Shown here: one piece after another, positions 31,223 through 40,483 of the stretch
Layout of the letters: each line of letters begins with the position of its first letter
Numbering within the stretch: position 1 is the stretch's first letter
Assembly: GCA_007994965.1 (NCBI GenBank)
Contig: VOPW01000001.1
Coordinates: 1,116,001-1,180,000, forward strand
Length of the DNA stretch: 64,000 nucleotides
Reading direction: 5' to 3'
Source: Piscinibacter aquaticus
GTDB taxonomy: Bacteria > Pseudomonadota > Gammaproteobacteria > Burkholderiales > Burkholderiaceae_C
Made by a program: the position numbers and the translations under genes
Notes under the pieces: model-generated
What the model saw: only the letters and a program-made list of their open reading frames with translations
What the model was told of the DNA's origin: nothing
Database searches by the model: none

Positions 31223-31383
31223 CAAGAGGGAACACGATCGCTTCCGGCGCTTGAAGTCGGCGGGCGCGTCGCCTAGGTTTGGGAAGCCTGCAGACGCAGG
31301 CGCAACCGATGGCGCAGTCCCTGCGCGCCAGGAGCCCCGGACCATTTACCTCCGGAGCCCCACCCGGCGGCGTCAGCCGCCCG

Positions 31384-31418
31384 CCCCTCCCACCTCTGGT
31401 CGGGAGGGGTTTGTCTTT
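31384..31418 (+). terminator. Intrinsic terminator downstream of ubiD
   Basis: Stem CCCCTCCC (31384-31391) with GGGAGGGG (31402-31409), a 10-base loop, and TTTGTCTTT after it. It ends the ubiD transcript just before the convergent MerR-type gene. The 160 bases between ubiD and this hairpin hold nothing recognised. Confidence 0.75.
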
Positions 31419-31424
31419 CAGGGC

Positions 31425-32425
31425 TCAGCGCGTCGGCATCAGCAGGCCTTCGTGCACGGCCACCCGCTCCAGCGCCTCCTCGAACTTGGCGCGGGCGGAC
31501 GCGGCCACGCCGGCCGGGTAGGCGTGCAGTTCGGCGTCGGCCGGGCTGCGGTTGCGGCACTCGGCGCTGTAGGCCTCGAAGTGGGTGAGCTGCATGAGGA
31601 TCTCTGCGACGTGGCGCGGGCACTCGCAGGCGATGGTCGACGACAGCCCGGCGATATCGGCGAGCGCCGCATCGTCCCAGCGTCGCGGCGGCACCGGTTC
31701 CCCGGGCTCAGGGCCGGCAGCGGTGCGCGCGGCGTGCCGCCGGCCGTGCCCTCGAGCCACTGCCCCAGCGCCGCATCGGCCAAGGGCTCGCGCAGCAGCG
31801 CCACGCCGGCGGAGGCCAGCCGCTCGCATACCGTCTCGGAAGCGAAGCGGTACACCGCGGCCGTGCGCACCGTCTTCAGCGCGGGTGCGGCCACCTGCAG
31901 ATCCGACAACCGTGCCGGGTGCAGCGTCGGCGCCTGCACGAGCAGCAGGTCGACTGCCGTCTGCCCGATACCGGCCGCCGCTTCGGCTGCATCCTTGAAC
32001 GGCCCCAGGATCTCGAGCGCGCCGGCGAGCCGTCGGCGCACGCTCGGCCGCATGAGCCGCCGGCCGAGCGACTCGCCGACCACCACAACGCGCCAGCGCG
32101 CCAGTGCCGGCTGCGGTGCGGCTGCGAGCGAGCCGGTCACCGCGTGTGCATGGGTGGCTGCCACCTCCTGCAGCTGCGCCATGTCCAGTCCTGCCAGGCT
32201 GCCGATGGCGTGCCCGTGCTCGGTCAACTGCTTGAGCAAGGCGATGCGGCGCACATCGGCGGCCGAGTAAAGCCGCTGGCCGCTGGGCGTCAGCGCGGGA
32301 GAAGAGAGCTGGTATCGCCGCTCCCAAACTCGCAAGGTGGCCACCGGCATGCGGACCATGCGGGCCACCGCGCCGCTGCGGTGGCGCGGTTCATCGTCTG
32401 GGATCGGAAGCGGGATCGACGCCAT
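31425..32425 (-). CDS. MerR-family transcriptional regulator, LitR/CarH-like, of the photolyase cluster
   Basis: About 333 residues. An N-terminal MerR helix-turn-helix (HRSGAVARMVRMPVATLRVWERRYQL, LTPSGQRLYSAADVRRIALLKQL) is followed by a region matching the middle and cobalamin-type domains of light-response regulators in length. I do not see a clear ExHxxG-type B12 site, so it may belong to the LitR class that lacks bound cobalamin. One break near 31705; the tail (RWDDAALADIAGLSSTIACECPRHVAEIL) continues in another frame. It faces the FAD oxidoreductase/photolyase operon across an 87-105-base gap with inverted repeats. Confidence 0.78.
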
Positions 32426-32448
32426 GATGTACTGCCTATGAATCGTTA

Positions 32449-32513
32449 TTGACGCGGATTATCGGAGAGGAAGCGGGGTCAATGAAGACTTTGACGCGAG
32501 TGTGACGCGTCAA
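32449..32513. promoter_or_regulatory. Probable operator/promoter region between the MerR regulator and the photolyase operon
   Basis: Three copies of the half-site TTGACGCG or its inverse lie between the divergent genes: 32449-32456 (TTGACGCG), 32491-32498 (TTGACGCG) and 32506-32513 (CGCGTCAA). The last two form a perfect 8-bp inverted repeat with a 7-base spacer. TTGACG at 32491 may be a -35 box, with TATGCT at 32518-32523 as a -10 at the long spacing used by MerR-type promoters. This favours ATG 32531 over ATG 32513 as the start of the next gene. Confidence 0.6.
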
Positions 32514-32530
32514 TGCGTATGCTGCAGCGC

Positions 32531-33618
32531 ATGCACTCCTCCAACCCTCCGAAGCGTGTGGCCGTTGTCGGCGCCGGGCTGGCCGGCGCGGCAGCGGCAA
32601 GCCGCCTGGCCGAGGCGGGGCATGCCGTGCAGGTGTTCGACAAGTCACGCGGCCCGGGCGGGCGGCTGGCCACGCGGCGCGCCGAGTGGACCGACCGGCA
32701 GGACGCCGCCCGCACGACCCGCCTCGATCACGGCGCGCCTGGCTTCACGGTGAGTGATGCACGTTTCGCGGCCGCCGTGGAGCGGGGCGTCGAGGCCGGC
32801 TGGCTGGCACCGTGGTCACCGACGCTCGCGCCGGCCAGCGAGCCCCTGCCGGGGCACGGGCCGCACTTCACCGTCGTCCCGGATCTGCCCCGGTGGTCGC
32901 GCGAGCTGCTGTCGGGCATTCCCTGCGCCTGGAACGCGCCCATCGAGGGCCTGCTGCGCGGCGGCGGGCGCTGGCGGCTGCGCAGCCGCGGGACGGTGTC
33001 GTCCGACGAATTCGATCTGGTGGTGCTGGCGATTCCACCGGTGCAGGCCGCGCCGCTGCTCATTCCGCACGCACCGGGCTGGGCACGCACGGCGGCGAAG
33101 GTGGCCATGCAGCCGTGCTGGACGCTGATGGGCATCAGCGAGCCCATGCGCCGGGCGCTGGAATGGGATGCAGCACGACCGCCGGCCGGGCCGATCGCCT
33201 GGATCCTTCGCAATGAGACCAAGCCCGGCCGCGAGCGCCGAGAGGACGAAATCCACTGGGTCGTGCATGCCCGCGCCGAGTGGAGCGAACAGCGGCTCGA
33301 GGCCCCGGGGACGAGGTGCAGGACGAACTCGAGGCGGCACTCGACGAATGGGTGGGCGAGGCGCTGCGCTGGAAGCATGCCGTCGTGCACCGCTGGCGAT
33401 ACGCGCTGCCGCCGTTGGTGCCGGTCGAGTCCGCACACCTGCACTGGTGGGACCGCGTGCAGGGGCTGGGCGTCTGCGGTGATTTCCTCGGCGGCCGCGG
33501 CGTCGAGGGGGCATGGCTGTCGGGCACCACCCTCGCCGAAGCGGCGATGGCGTCATTGGCCGGCAGTCGCGGGCGCGGCGCCTCCTCCGGTGCCGACACT
33601 CCGGCGGAGGCCGCATGA
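32531..33618 (+). CDS. NAD(P)/FAD-dependent oxidoreductase (amine oxidase-like), first gene of photolyase cluster
   Basis: About 362 residues. The N-terminal Rossmann FAD motif VAVVGAGLAGAAAASRLAEAGHAVQVFDKSRGPGGRLATRR is followed by DHGAPGFTVSD; the C-terminus holds VCGDFLGGRGVEGAWLSGTTLAEA, which closes the FAD site. ATG at 32531 is preferred, since 32513 overlaps the proposed operator. One break near 33312 is repaired by restoring a fifth G (RLEAPGDEVQDELEA). Members of this group are typical companions of cryptochrome/photolyase genes; the substrate is unknown. Confidence 0.82.
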
Positions 33619-33781
33619 CGCGCAGCACGCATGGGTTTCGCGGCAACAAGGCCGCGCTGCCCAGCAAGCCCTGCGTGGCGTGCGGCCGCCCGATGAGCTG
33701 GCGCCGCGCCTGGGCGAAGAACTGGGCCGAGGTCAAGTACTGCTCCGACCGTTGCCGCGCTGCGCGGGGGCCCATGGCTGA
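33615..33781 (+). CDS. DUF2256 zinc-finger-like small protein
   Basis: About 55 residues with four cysteines in the family pattern: SKPCVACGRPMSWRRAWAKN then VKYCSDRCR. ATG at 33615 overlaps the stop of the oxidoreductase. As printed, the frame runs straight into the next gene. Adding one G to the GGGGG run at 33766-33770 would end it at TGA 33779-33781, overlapping the photolyase ATG, which is how these genes are normally arranged. I therefore call it as a separate gene. It may bind zinc; no function is established. Confidence 0.75.
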
Positions 33782-35326
33782 GCTCCGTTCGCTGGTGATC
33801 GTGCTCGGCGATCAGCTCGACCTCGAGGCTGCCGCCTTCGACGATTTCGATGCCGGGCAGGACGCTGTGTGGATGGCGGAAGTGGCCGAGGAGTCCACCC
33901 ACGTCTGGTCGAGCCAGTCGCGCACCGCGCTGTTTCTCTCGGCGATGCGCCACTTCGCGTTGGCGCTGCGCGAAGCAGGGCGGCCGCTGCACTACGTGGC
34001 GCTGGACGATGCCGGCAACCACGGCACCCTGTCGGCGCAGTTGCAGGCCGACATCGAACGGCTGCGCCCGCAGCGCCTGGTGATGACGGCGCCGGGCGAC
34101 TGGCGGGTGCTGCAGGCCCTGCGTGGCGTGGCCGAGGCCACCTGCCTGCCGCTGGACATCCGCGAGGACCGTCACTTCTTCTGCAGCGTGCGCGACTTTG
34201 CCGCCCATGCGCGCGGCCGCAAGTCGCTGCGGCTGGAGTATTTCTACCGCGAGCAGCGCGTGCGCCACCGCGTGCTGATGGACGGCGACCAGCCGATCGG
34301 CGGCGAGTGGAACTTCGATGCCGACAACCGCGAGCCCTTCGGACCCGAGGGACCGGGCCGCGTGCCGCCGCGCAGCCGCTTCGAGCCCGATGACGTCACG
34401 CGCCGGTCATCGCGCTCGTGCGCGAGCGCTTCGGCGATCACCCCGGCTCGCTCGACGAGTTCGCCCGGCCGGTCACGCGCGAAGCGGCGCTGCAGTCGCT
34501 CTACCGCTTCATCGACGAGCGGCTGCCGCGCTTCGGCCGCCACCAGGATGCGATGTGGCCCGGCGAGCCGTGGCTGTTCCATGCGCACATCGCAGCGGCG
34601 CTCAACCTGAAGCTGATCCACCCGCGCGAGGCAGTGGCGGCGGCCGAGGGGGCCTTCCACGCCGGCAAGGCGCCGCTGGCGAGCGTGGGGGCTTCATCCG
34701 CCAGATCCTCGGCTGGCGGGAATACGTGCGCGGCATCTACTGGACGCAGATGCCGGGCTACCTCGAGCGCAACGCGCTCGAGGCGAACGAAGACCTGCCG
34801 GCCTGGTACTGGAGCGGCGAGACCGACATGGCCTGCCTGCGCGACGCGATCACGCAGACGCTGCAGCACGGCTATGCGCACCACATCCAGCGCCTGATGG
34901 TGACGGGGCTGTTCGCACTGCTGTACGGCGTCGATCCGAAGCAGGTGCACGGCTGGTATCTCTCGGTCTACGTCGATGCGGTCGAGTGGGTGGAACTGCC
35001 GAATACGCTGGGCATGAGCCAGTACGCCGATGGTGGGCTGATGGCCAGCAAGCCCTACGTGGCCACCGGCAAGTACATCGAGCGCATGAGCCCGCATTGC
35101 AGCGGCTGCCGCTACGACCCGGCGCAGCGCGCCGGCGAGCGCGCCTGCCCGTTCACCACGCTGTACTGGGAGTTCCTGATGCGCCACCAAGCCGTGCTGG
35201 CGAAGAACCCGCGCATGGCGCTGCAGGTGAAGAACGGCGCGCATGGATGCCGCCCAGAAGGCGGCGGTGGCGGAGCGTGCGGCGGCGATCCGCCGCGGCG
35301 AAGTGGGAGGGCAGAAGAATGCATGA
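33774..35326 (+). CDS. Iron-sulfur bacterial cryptochrome/(6-4) photolyase (PF04244 family)
   Basis: About 515 residues. The N-terminus (RSLVIVLGDQLDLEAAAFDDF) is the antenna-domain start of the deoxyribodipyrimidine photolyase-related family. The FAD domain has AALNLKLIHPREAV, FIRQILGWREYVRGIYW, MSQYADGGLMASKPYVATGKYI, and cysteine cluster ligands in MSPHCSGCRYDP with RACPFTTLYWEF, as in the FeS-BCP photolyases (PhrB, CryB). Breaks: 34400 (G lost in CCGGG), 34688 (G lost in a run) and about 35245, after which the tail reads MDAAQKAAVAERAAAIRRGE. The stop overlaps the next ATG. Confidence 0.87.
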
Positions 35327-36526
35327 ACAGTTCTCGCCGACACTCGCGGCCGCACGCGCCCGCATCGCGGCTGTCCGGCCCTCGGCCTACGCTGCCACGC
35401 GCAACCGCCTCGACGGTGCGGTCAGCGGCCTGTCGCCGTACATCACGCACGGCTTCGTGTCGTTGAACGAGGTGCTGGCCGGCGTGGCCGCACAGCACCG
35501 CCTCGATGCGCAGCACAAGTTCGTCTACGAACTCGGATGGCGCGCCTACTTCCGGCACGTATGGGCGCACCGCGGCAGCGACATCCTCGAATCGCTGCAT
35601 GCCGGCGTGCTGCCGGAGGCCTCCTATGCACGTGAACTGCCCGCCGACATCCGCGAGGCGCGCACCGGCGTGCCGGCCATCGACCGTGCCGTGCGAACGC
35701 TGTACGCCACCGGCATGCTGCACAACCATGCCCGCATGTGGCTGGCCAGCTACGTGGTGCACCTGCGCAAGGTGCACTGGCGCGCCGGCGCCGACTGGCT
35801 CTATGGCCACCTGCTCGATGGCGACCTCGCCAGCAACCACCTGAGCTGGCAGTGGGTGGCCGGCACCGCCAGCCACAAGCCCTACCTGTTCAATGCCGAG
35901 AACGTGGCGCGATATTCGCCGGCGGCCTGGCACAGCACGGGCACGGTGATCGACGCGAGCTACGAGGCGCTGGAGGCCATCGCGCGTTCACCGCGCCGGA
36001 TGGGTGGTGGCCTGCATGCGCCGGGCGTCGGGGAACCTGCGCTGTCCGCCGAGCCGCCGCCGTGGCTGGACTGCCAGTGCCCGATGCGGCGCACGTGCGC
36101 GGCAGCGATGTATGGCTCGTCCATCCCTGGAGCCTCGGCGCGCTGCCGGACGATCCGCCCCGCGGCACGCGGGTGATCGGCGTCTTTGGCGCCGAGTTCC
36201 ATCGCGGCTGGCGCTGGAGCGATCGGCGCTGGCGCTTCGTCGGCGAGCGCATGGCCGAACTGGTGTCGCTTCGCTGGTTCGGCGACTCCCGCACGATCGG
36301 TCAGGCGCTGGCCTCGGCGCGCAGCGTGCGCAGCCTGGCCGAACCGCACCTGGCACCGTGGCTCGAACGTTGGGCCGACCTGGTGGAACCGCCGTCGCTC
36401 TTTCCGGAGGTTCCGCGCCGCTGCGATTCCTTCTCGCAGTGGTGGACCCGCGCGATGCGTGGCATGCACTCGGTGGATGACCTCCTCGGTGTGGACACCG
36501 CGCAGACCCTGGAACTCTTCGCATGA
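35323..36526 (+). CDS. Photolyase-like FAD-binding protein lacking the N-terminal antenna domain
   Basis: About 400 residues. Unlike photolyases it begins within the FAD-binding domain: LSPYITHGFVSLNEVL, FVYELGWRAYFRHVWAHRG, then ATGMLHNHARMWLASYVVHLRKVHW, LLDGDLASNHLSWQWVAGTASHKPYLFNAENVARY. The C-terminal 140 residues (DVWLVHPWSLGALP, RVIGVFGAEFHRGWRWSDRRW, ELVSLRWFGDS) look like an alpha/beta unit similar to a photolyase antenna domain, as if the two domains were permuted. One break near 36075. It overlaps both neighbours by 4 bases. Repair activity cannot be inferred. Confidence 0.8.
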
Positions 36527-37254
36527 ACGACATCACCCTGATCACCGGCGCCAGTGGCGGCATTGGCGGCGCCCTGGCGCGGCAGCTGTCGGCCCAGGGG
36601 CGGCGCGTCGTGGCCGTGGGGCGCGACGCTTCGAGATTGGCAGAGATCGATGCCGCCCTGCGGGTGGTGGCCGACACCACGACGCCGGAAGGCGCGGCGC
36701 TGGCGATGGCCGCCACGCGCGAGGCCTTCGGCGCCGCGCCGGCACAGCTGGCCCACTGCGTCGGCAGCACGCTGATCGCGCCGCTGCACCGCACCAAGCT
36801 CGATGCGTACCGCGAACTGATGCGCGTGAACGTCGACAGTGCCTTCTTCATGCTGCAGGCCTGGATCGCGGCGCTGGAAGGCCAGCCGGGCGCCGCAGTG
36901 TTTGCCAGCTCGGTGGTCTCGCGCATCGGCGTGGCCAACCACGAGGCCATTGCCGCGGCCAAGGGCGGCGTCGAGGCGCTGGTGCGCAGCGCCGCGGCCA
37001 CCTATGCGGCACAGGGCGTGCGCGTCAATGCGGTGGCGCCGGGCATGACCGAGACGCCGATGACCGCATCGATGCTCAAGCTGCCGGCGCTGCGCGAGGG
37101 CGCCGGCAAGCAGTACCCGCTCGGCGGCGTGCAGAGCGCCGCGCAGGTGGCCGAGGTGATGGCCCGGCTGCTCGGCGACGGCGCCGCGCGCGTCACCGGC
37201 CAGGTGATCCCGGTGGACGGCGGCTTCACCAGCGTGCGGCCGCTGGTCAAGTGA
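36523..37254 (+). CDS. SDR-family oxidoreductase lacking the catalytic tyrosine
   Basis: Intact, 243 residues. The NAD(P) site is TLITGASGGIGGALARQL; NVDSAFFMLQAW and ASSVVSRIGVANHEAIAAAKGGVEAL follow. In the usual YxxxK motif the Tyr position is occupied by Ile (I-A-A-A-K), while the Ser and Lys are present. The C-terminus (GDGAARVTGQVIPVDGGFTSVRPL) is normal. It lies inside the photolyase operon with 4-base overlap upstream. Confidence 0.85.
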   Translation: MNDITLITGASGGIGGALARQLSAQGRRVVAVGRDASRLAEIDAALRVVADTTTPEGAALAMAATREAFGAAPAQLAHCVGSTLIAPLHRTKLDAYRELMRVNVDSAFFMLQAWIAALEGQPGAAVFASSVVSRIGVANHEAIAAAKGGVEALVRSAAATYAAQGVRVNAVAPGMTETPMTASMLKLPALREGAGKQYPLGGVQSAAQVAEVMARLLGDGAARVTGQVIPVDGGFTSVRPLVK

Positions 37255-37258
37255 GGCG

Positions 37259-38714
37259 GTGAGCGCGCCCACCGCGCTGGTCTGGTTCAAGCGCGACCTG
37301 CGCCTGCGTGACCACGCGCCACTGGCCGGGGCGCAGCGCTTCGAGCGCTCGCTGGGGCTGTTCATCATCGAGCCGGAGTGGCTGGCAAGCGCCGAGTGCG
37401 ATCCGCGGCATGCGCGCTTCCTGCTCGATGCGCTGGCGCCGCTGCGCGACGATCTCGGCGCGCGGGGTCTGCCGCTGCTCGTGCGCGTGGGAACGGCCAC
37501 GCAGGTGCTCGCCGAGCTGCGGCGCGAGACAGGCTTCACCCATCTCTTCAGCCACGAGGAGACCGGCCCCGGCTGGAGTTATCAACGCGATCGCGCGGTG
37601 GCCGCTGGTGCCGCGCCGAAGGCATCATTTGGCAGGAGTTCGCCCAGACCGGTGTGGTGCGGCGCCTGCGTAGCCGCAGCGGCTGGGCGGCGCGCTGGGC
37701 GCAGCGCATGAATGCGCCCGAGGCGCGGCTCGACGGCGGCTTCGCCGGCATGCCCGGGCTGCTGCCGTCGCCGCTGCCGACGCTGGCCGATCTGGGCTTT
37801 CGCGGCGCCACACCGGCCGTGCCGCCCGCCGGCGAAGCTGCCGCGTGGCCGATGCTGCAGGGCTTCCTCGCCGGCCGCGGGCGCGACTACCGCCGCGCGC
37901 TGTCGAGCCCCGTCACCGCCGCCCAGGGCTGCAGCCGGCTGAGTGAGCACCTCGCCTTCGGCACGATCTCGATGCGCTGCGTGCACCAGGCCACCGAAGG
38001 CGCGATCCGCGCCACGCCCGACCGCACGCTGGCCCATGCACTGCGGGGCTTCAGCGGCCGTCTGCGCTGGCACTGCCACTTCATGCAGAAGCTGGAGGAC
38101 GAGCCCGAGATCGAATTCAGCAACTTCGCGCGTGCCTGCGACGGCCTGCGCGAAGACGCCTTCGACCGCGAGCGCTTCGAGGCTGGTGCGAAGGGCGCAC
38201 CGGCTTCCCGATGGTCGATGCCTGCATGCGCCAGCTGCGCGCCACCGGCTGGATCAACTTCCGCATGCGCGCGATGCTGGTCAGCTTCGCGGCCTACCAC
38301 CTGTGGCTGCACTGGCGCGAGCCGGGGCTCTTCCTGGCCGTGCAGTTTCTCGATTTCGAGCCGGGCATCCACTGGAGCCAGATGCAGATGCAATCGGGCA
38401 CCACCGGCATCAACACGCTGCGCATCTACTCGCCGGCCAAGCAGGCGCGCGACCACGACCCGACCGGCGAGTACGTGCGCCGATGGGTGCCCGAGTTCGG
38501 CACGCCGGCCTACCCGAAGCCGATCGTCGACGAGCGTGCCGCGCTCGCCTTCGCGCGTGAGCGGCTGTTCGGCCTGCGCGGCCAGGCGCAGGCGAAGCGC
38601 GAGGCCGATGCCATCCAGGCGAAGCACGGCTCGCGGCGCAGCGGCCTGCCGCCTTCGGGCATGAAGGGCCGCCGCACGAAGCGGCCGCCGGTGGGCCAGG
38701 GCGAACTCTTCTGA
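37259..38714 (+). CDS. phrB: Deoxyribodipyrimidine photolyase (class I CPD photolyase)
   Basis: Light-driven repair of cyclobutane pyrimidine dimers. About 485 residues. The antenna domain starts TALVWFKRDLRLRDHAPL; the FAD domain has CSRLSEHLAFGTISMR, WHCHFMQKLEDEPEIE, then the conserved EGRTGFPMVDACMRQLRATGWINFRMRAMLVSF and HWSQMQMQSGTTGINTLRIY. GTG at 37259 follows the SDR stop. Both breaks (about 37612, restoring AAWCRAEGIIWQEF, and about 38195, restoring EAWCEGRTGFP) are explained by loss of one C in GCCTGG. Last gene of the cluster. Confidence 0.92.
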
Positions 38715-38807
38715 GCCTGCGGCGGGACCGCGAAGGCCACGCCGGCGCCAAGGCGAGCCGAGCTGGCCTATCGTCGCGCCCTGCACACAACCCCACAGGA
38801 GAAGACC

Positions 38808-39197
38808 ATGGCGCAATGGCGACGCAAGGGCGCGGACGACGTCTATGCCGTCGAGGAGATCGAGGCACGGCTGAAGGACCAGCTGCCGCAGTGGTACTAC
38901 GAGGAGGGCTTCATCCGCCGCAAGTACAAGACCAGCGGCTGGAAGTCGACGCTGATGGTGGTGAACACCGTCGGCCACCTCGCCGAAGCAGCCTGGCACC
39001 ATCCGGATCTCACCGTCTCGTATGCGTTCGTGATCGTGAAGCTGCAGAACCACGAGGCCAAGGGCATCACCGAGAAGGACTTCGCGCTGGCGGCGAAGAT
39101 CGAGGACGTGCTGATGTGGCAGCCCGGCAAGGAAGAGGGCGGCGCGCTGCAGGGCACGCCGGACGACCCGCGCTTCAAGTACATCAAGTACGACTAG
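38808..39197 (+). CDS. Pterin-4a-carbinolamine dehydratase-family protein of the H4MPT island
   Basis: Intact, 129 residues. The PCD/DCoH signature is AEAAWHHPDLTVSYAFVIVKLQNHEAKGITEKDFALAAKIE, with the paired histidines and H-P that bind the pterin. Family members (pcd) recur in methylotroph H4MPT gene islands, so a role in methanopterin synthesis is likely, rather than in aromatic hydroxylase cofactor recycling; this is inference from context. ATG at 38808 has GGAG 9 bases upstream. Confidence 0.82.
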   Translation: MAQWRRKGADDVYAVEEIEARLKDQLPQWYYEEGFIRRKYKTSGWKSTLMVVNTVGHLAEAAWHHPDLTVSYAFVIVKLQNHEAKGITEKDFALAAKIEDVLMWQPGKEEGGALQGTPDDPRFKYIKYD

Positions 39198-39262
39198 AGC
39201 CCCCAGTCGCTTCGCTCCTGCCCCCGGGGGCGCCGTCCGGCTTGGGGCGGCCCGGCGCCGGA
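39198..39262 (+). repeat. REP-like palindromic intergenic element (copy B)
   Basis: Begins at the pcd stop: CCCCCAGTCGCTTCGCTCC, then TGCCCCCGGGGGCGCCG, then GGCTTGGGGCGGCCCGG and a GGCGCCGG hairpin. It is similar to the copies at 26945 (inverted), 48675 and 60775. The remaining bases to mptG (39263-39379) show no feature. Confidence 0.55.
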
Positions 39263-39379
39263 CACCGACCCCGTCAGCGGCAGCGCAACAGACTGTCCCC
39301 CATTCGGAACATCCCGCCGGCCGGATGACGGGCCGGCGCGGCCCGGCGCGGCGGAACGGGGCTTGCTACCTGAGGCCGT

Positions 39380-40444
39380 ATGCTCTGGCCGATCGACGCT
39401 CCGCCCCCGCCCGCCATGGCCTCCCCGACCCCTTCCGCGCCGCGCACCGAGGTTCGCGCCGGCGCGGGTGTTCGCATCCATGCGGCGGGACGGCTCCACC
39501 TCGGCTTCCTCGATCCGTCCGGTACGCTGGGCCGTCGCTTCGGCAGCATCGGTCTGGTGATCGACGGCTTCGAAACCGAGCTCGAGCTGCGCCGTGCCGA
39601 CCGCGACGCGCTGCGCGCCGACGGCCGCGAGGCCGAAGCCGAGCTGCCCCGCGCCGCCGAGCACCTGCGTGTGCTGCGCGAGCGCAGCGGCCGCACCGAG
39701 CCGCTGGCGCTGCACCTGCGCCATGTGCTGCCGGCGCATGCGGGCTTCGGATCGGGCACGCAGCTCGCGCTGGCCGTCGGCCGGGCCTTCGCGCAACTGC
39801 ACCGGCTCGATCTCGACACGCCCACGCTCGCCCAGTGGCTCGGCCGCGGCCTGCGCTCGGGCATCGGCATCGCCGGCTTCGACACCGGTGGCCTGCTGCT
39901 CGACGGCGGGCCGGGGCGCGATGGCAGGCCGGCGCCGCTGCTGTCGCGCGTCGAGCTGCCGCCCGACTGGCGCGTGATCGTGGCGCTCGATCCGCGCTCG
40001 CGCGGGCTGTCGGGCGAGCAGGAGCGCGCCGCGATCGCCAGCCTGCCGCCGCTGCCGCAGGCCGCCGCCGCCGACATCTGCCACCAACTCCTGATGCGCG
40101 TGCTGCCCGGCGCGGCGCTCGATGACTTCGCCGCCTTCGCCGCCGGCCTGAACCGCGTGCAGCAGCTGCTCGGCGACCACTTCGCGCCGGCGCAGGATGG
40201 CAGCGCCTGGACCAGTGCTGCGGTCGCCCGGCTGATGCGCTTCTGGGGCGAGCAGGGCGCCGATGCGGCCGCGCTCGGCCAGAGTTCCTGGGGGCCGACC
40301 GGCTTCGCGATCGTGCCTTCCGCGTCGGCTGCGCAGCATCTGATCGATGCCGCACGCGCTGCCGGCGCGATCGATGCCGCCCTCGATCTGCACGTGGTCA
40401 CCGCGCCGCGCGGCGCTCAGCTGACCCCGCTCGACGCGCGCTGA
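39380..40444 (+). CDS. mptG: Beta-ribofuranosylaminobenzene 5'-phosphate synthase family protein
   Basis: First committed step of methanopterin synthesis: joins p-aminobenzoate and PRPP with loss of CO2 and PPi. Intact, 354 residues. It is a GHMP-kinase-like fold with RIHAAGRLHLGFLDPSG, LPAHAGFGSGTQLALAVGRAF, and the C-terminal GQSSWGPTGFAIV, as in the orf4/MptG proteins of methylotrophs. ATG at 39380 has a weak ribosome-binding site (CTGAGG); ATG 39416 is an alternative. Partner of the DHPS-like gene at 49314 and the pabBC gene at 60867. Confidence 0.9.
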   Translation: MLWPIDAPPPPAMASPTPSAPRTEVRAGAGVRIHAAGRLHLGFLDPSGTLGRRFGSIGLVIDGFETELELRRADRDALRADGREAEAELPRAAEHLRVLRERSGRTEPLALHLRHVLPAHAGFGSGTQLALAVGRAFAQLHRLDLDTPTLAQWLGRGLRSGIGIAGFDTGGLLLDGGPGRDGRPAPLLSRVELPPDWRVIVALDPRSRGLSGEQERAAIASLPPLPQAAAADICHQLLMRVLPGAALDDFAAFAAGLNRVQQLLGDHFAPAQDGSAWTSAAVARLMRFWGEQGADAAALGQSSWGPTGFAIVPSASAAQHLIDAARAAGAIDAALDLHVVTAPRGAQLTPLDAR

Positions 40445-40483
40445 GCGCGCCCCGACACCCCATTTCCGGAGACGACGACCGCC

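Noticed and set aside
39380..40401. Long open frames on the minus strand opposite mptG and mtdB
   Set aside because: Composition is Arg/Ala/Ser-rich without family motifs, while the plus strand carries intact conserved proteins.
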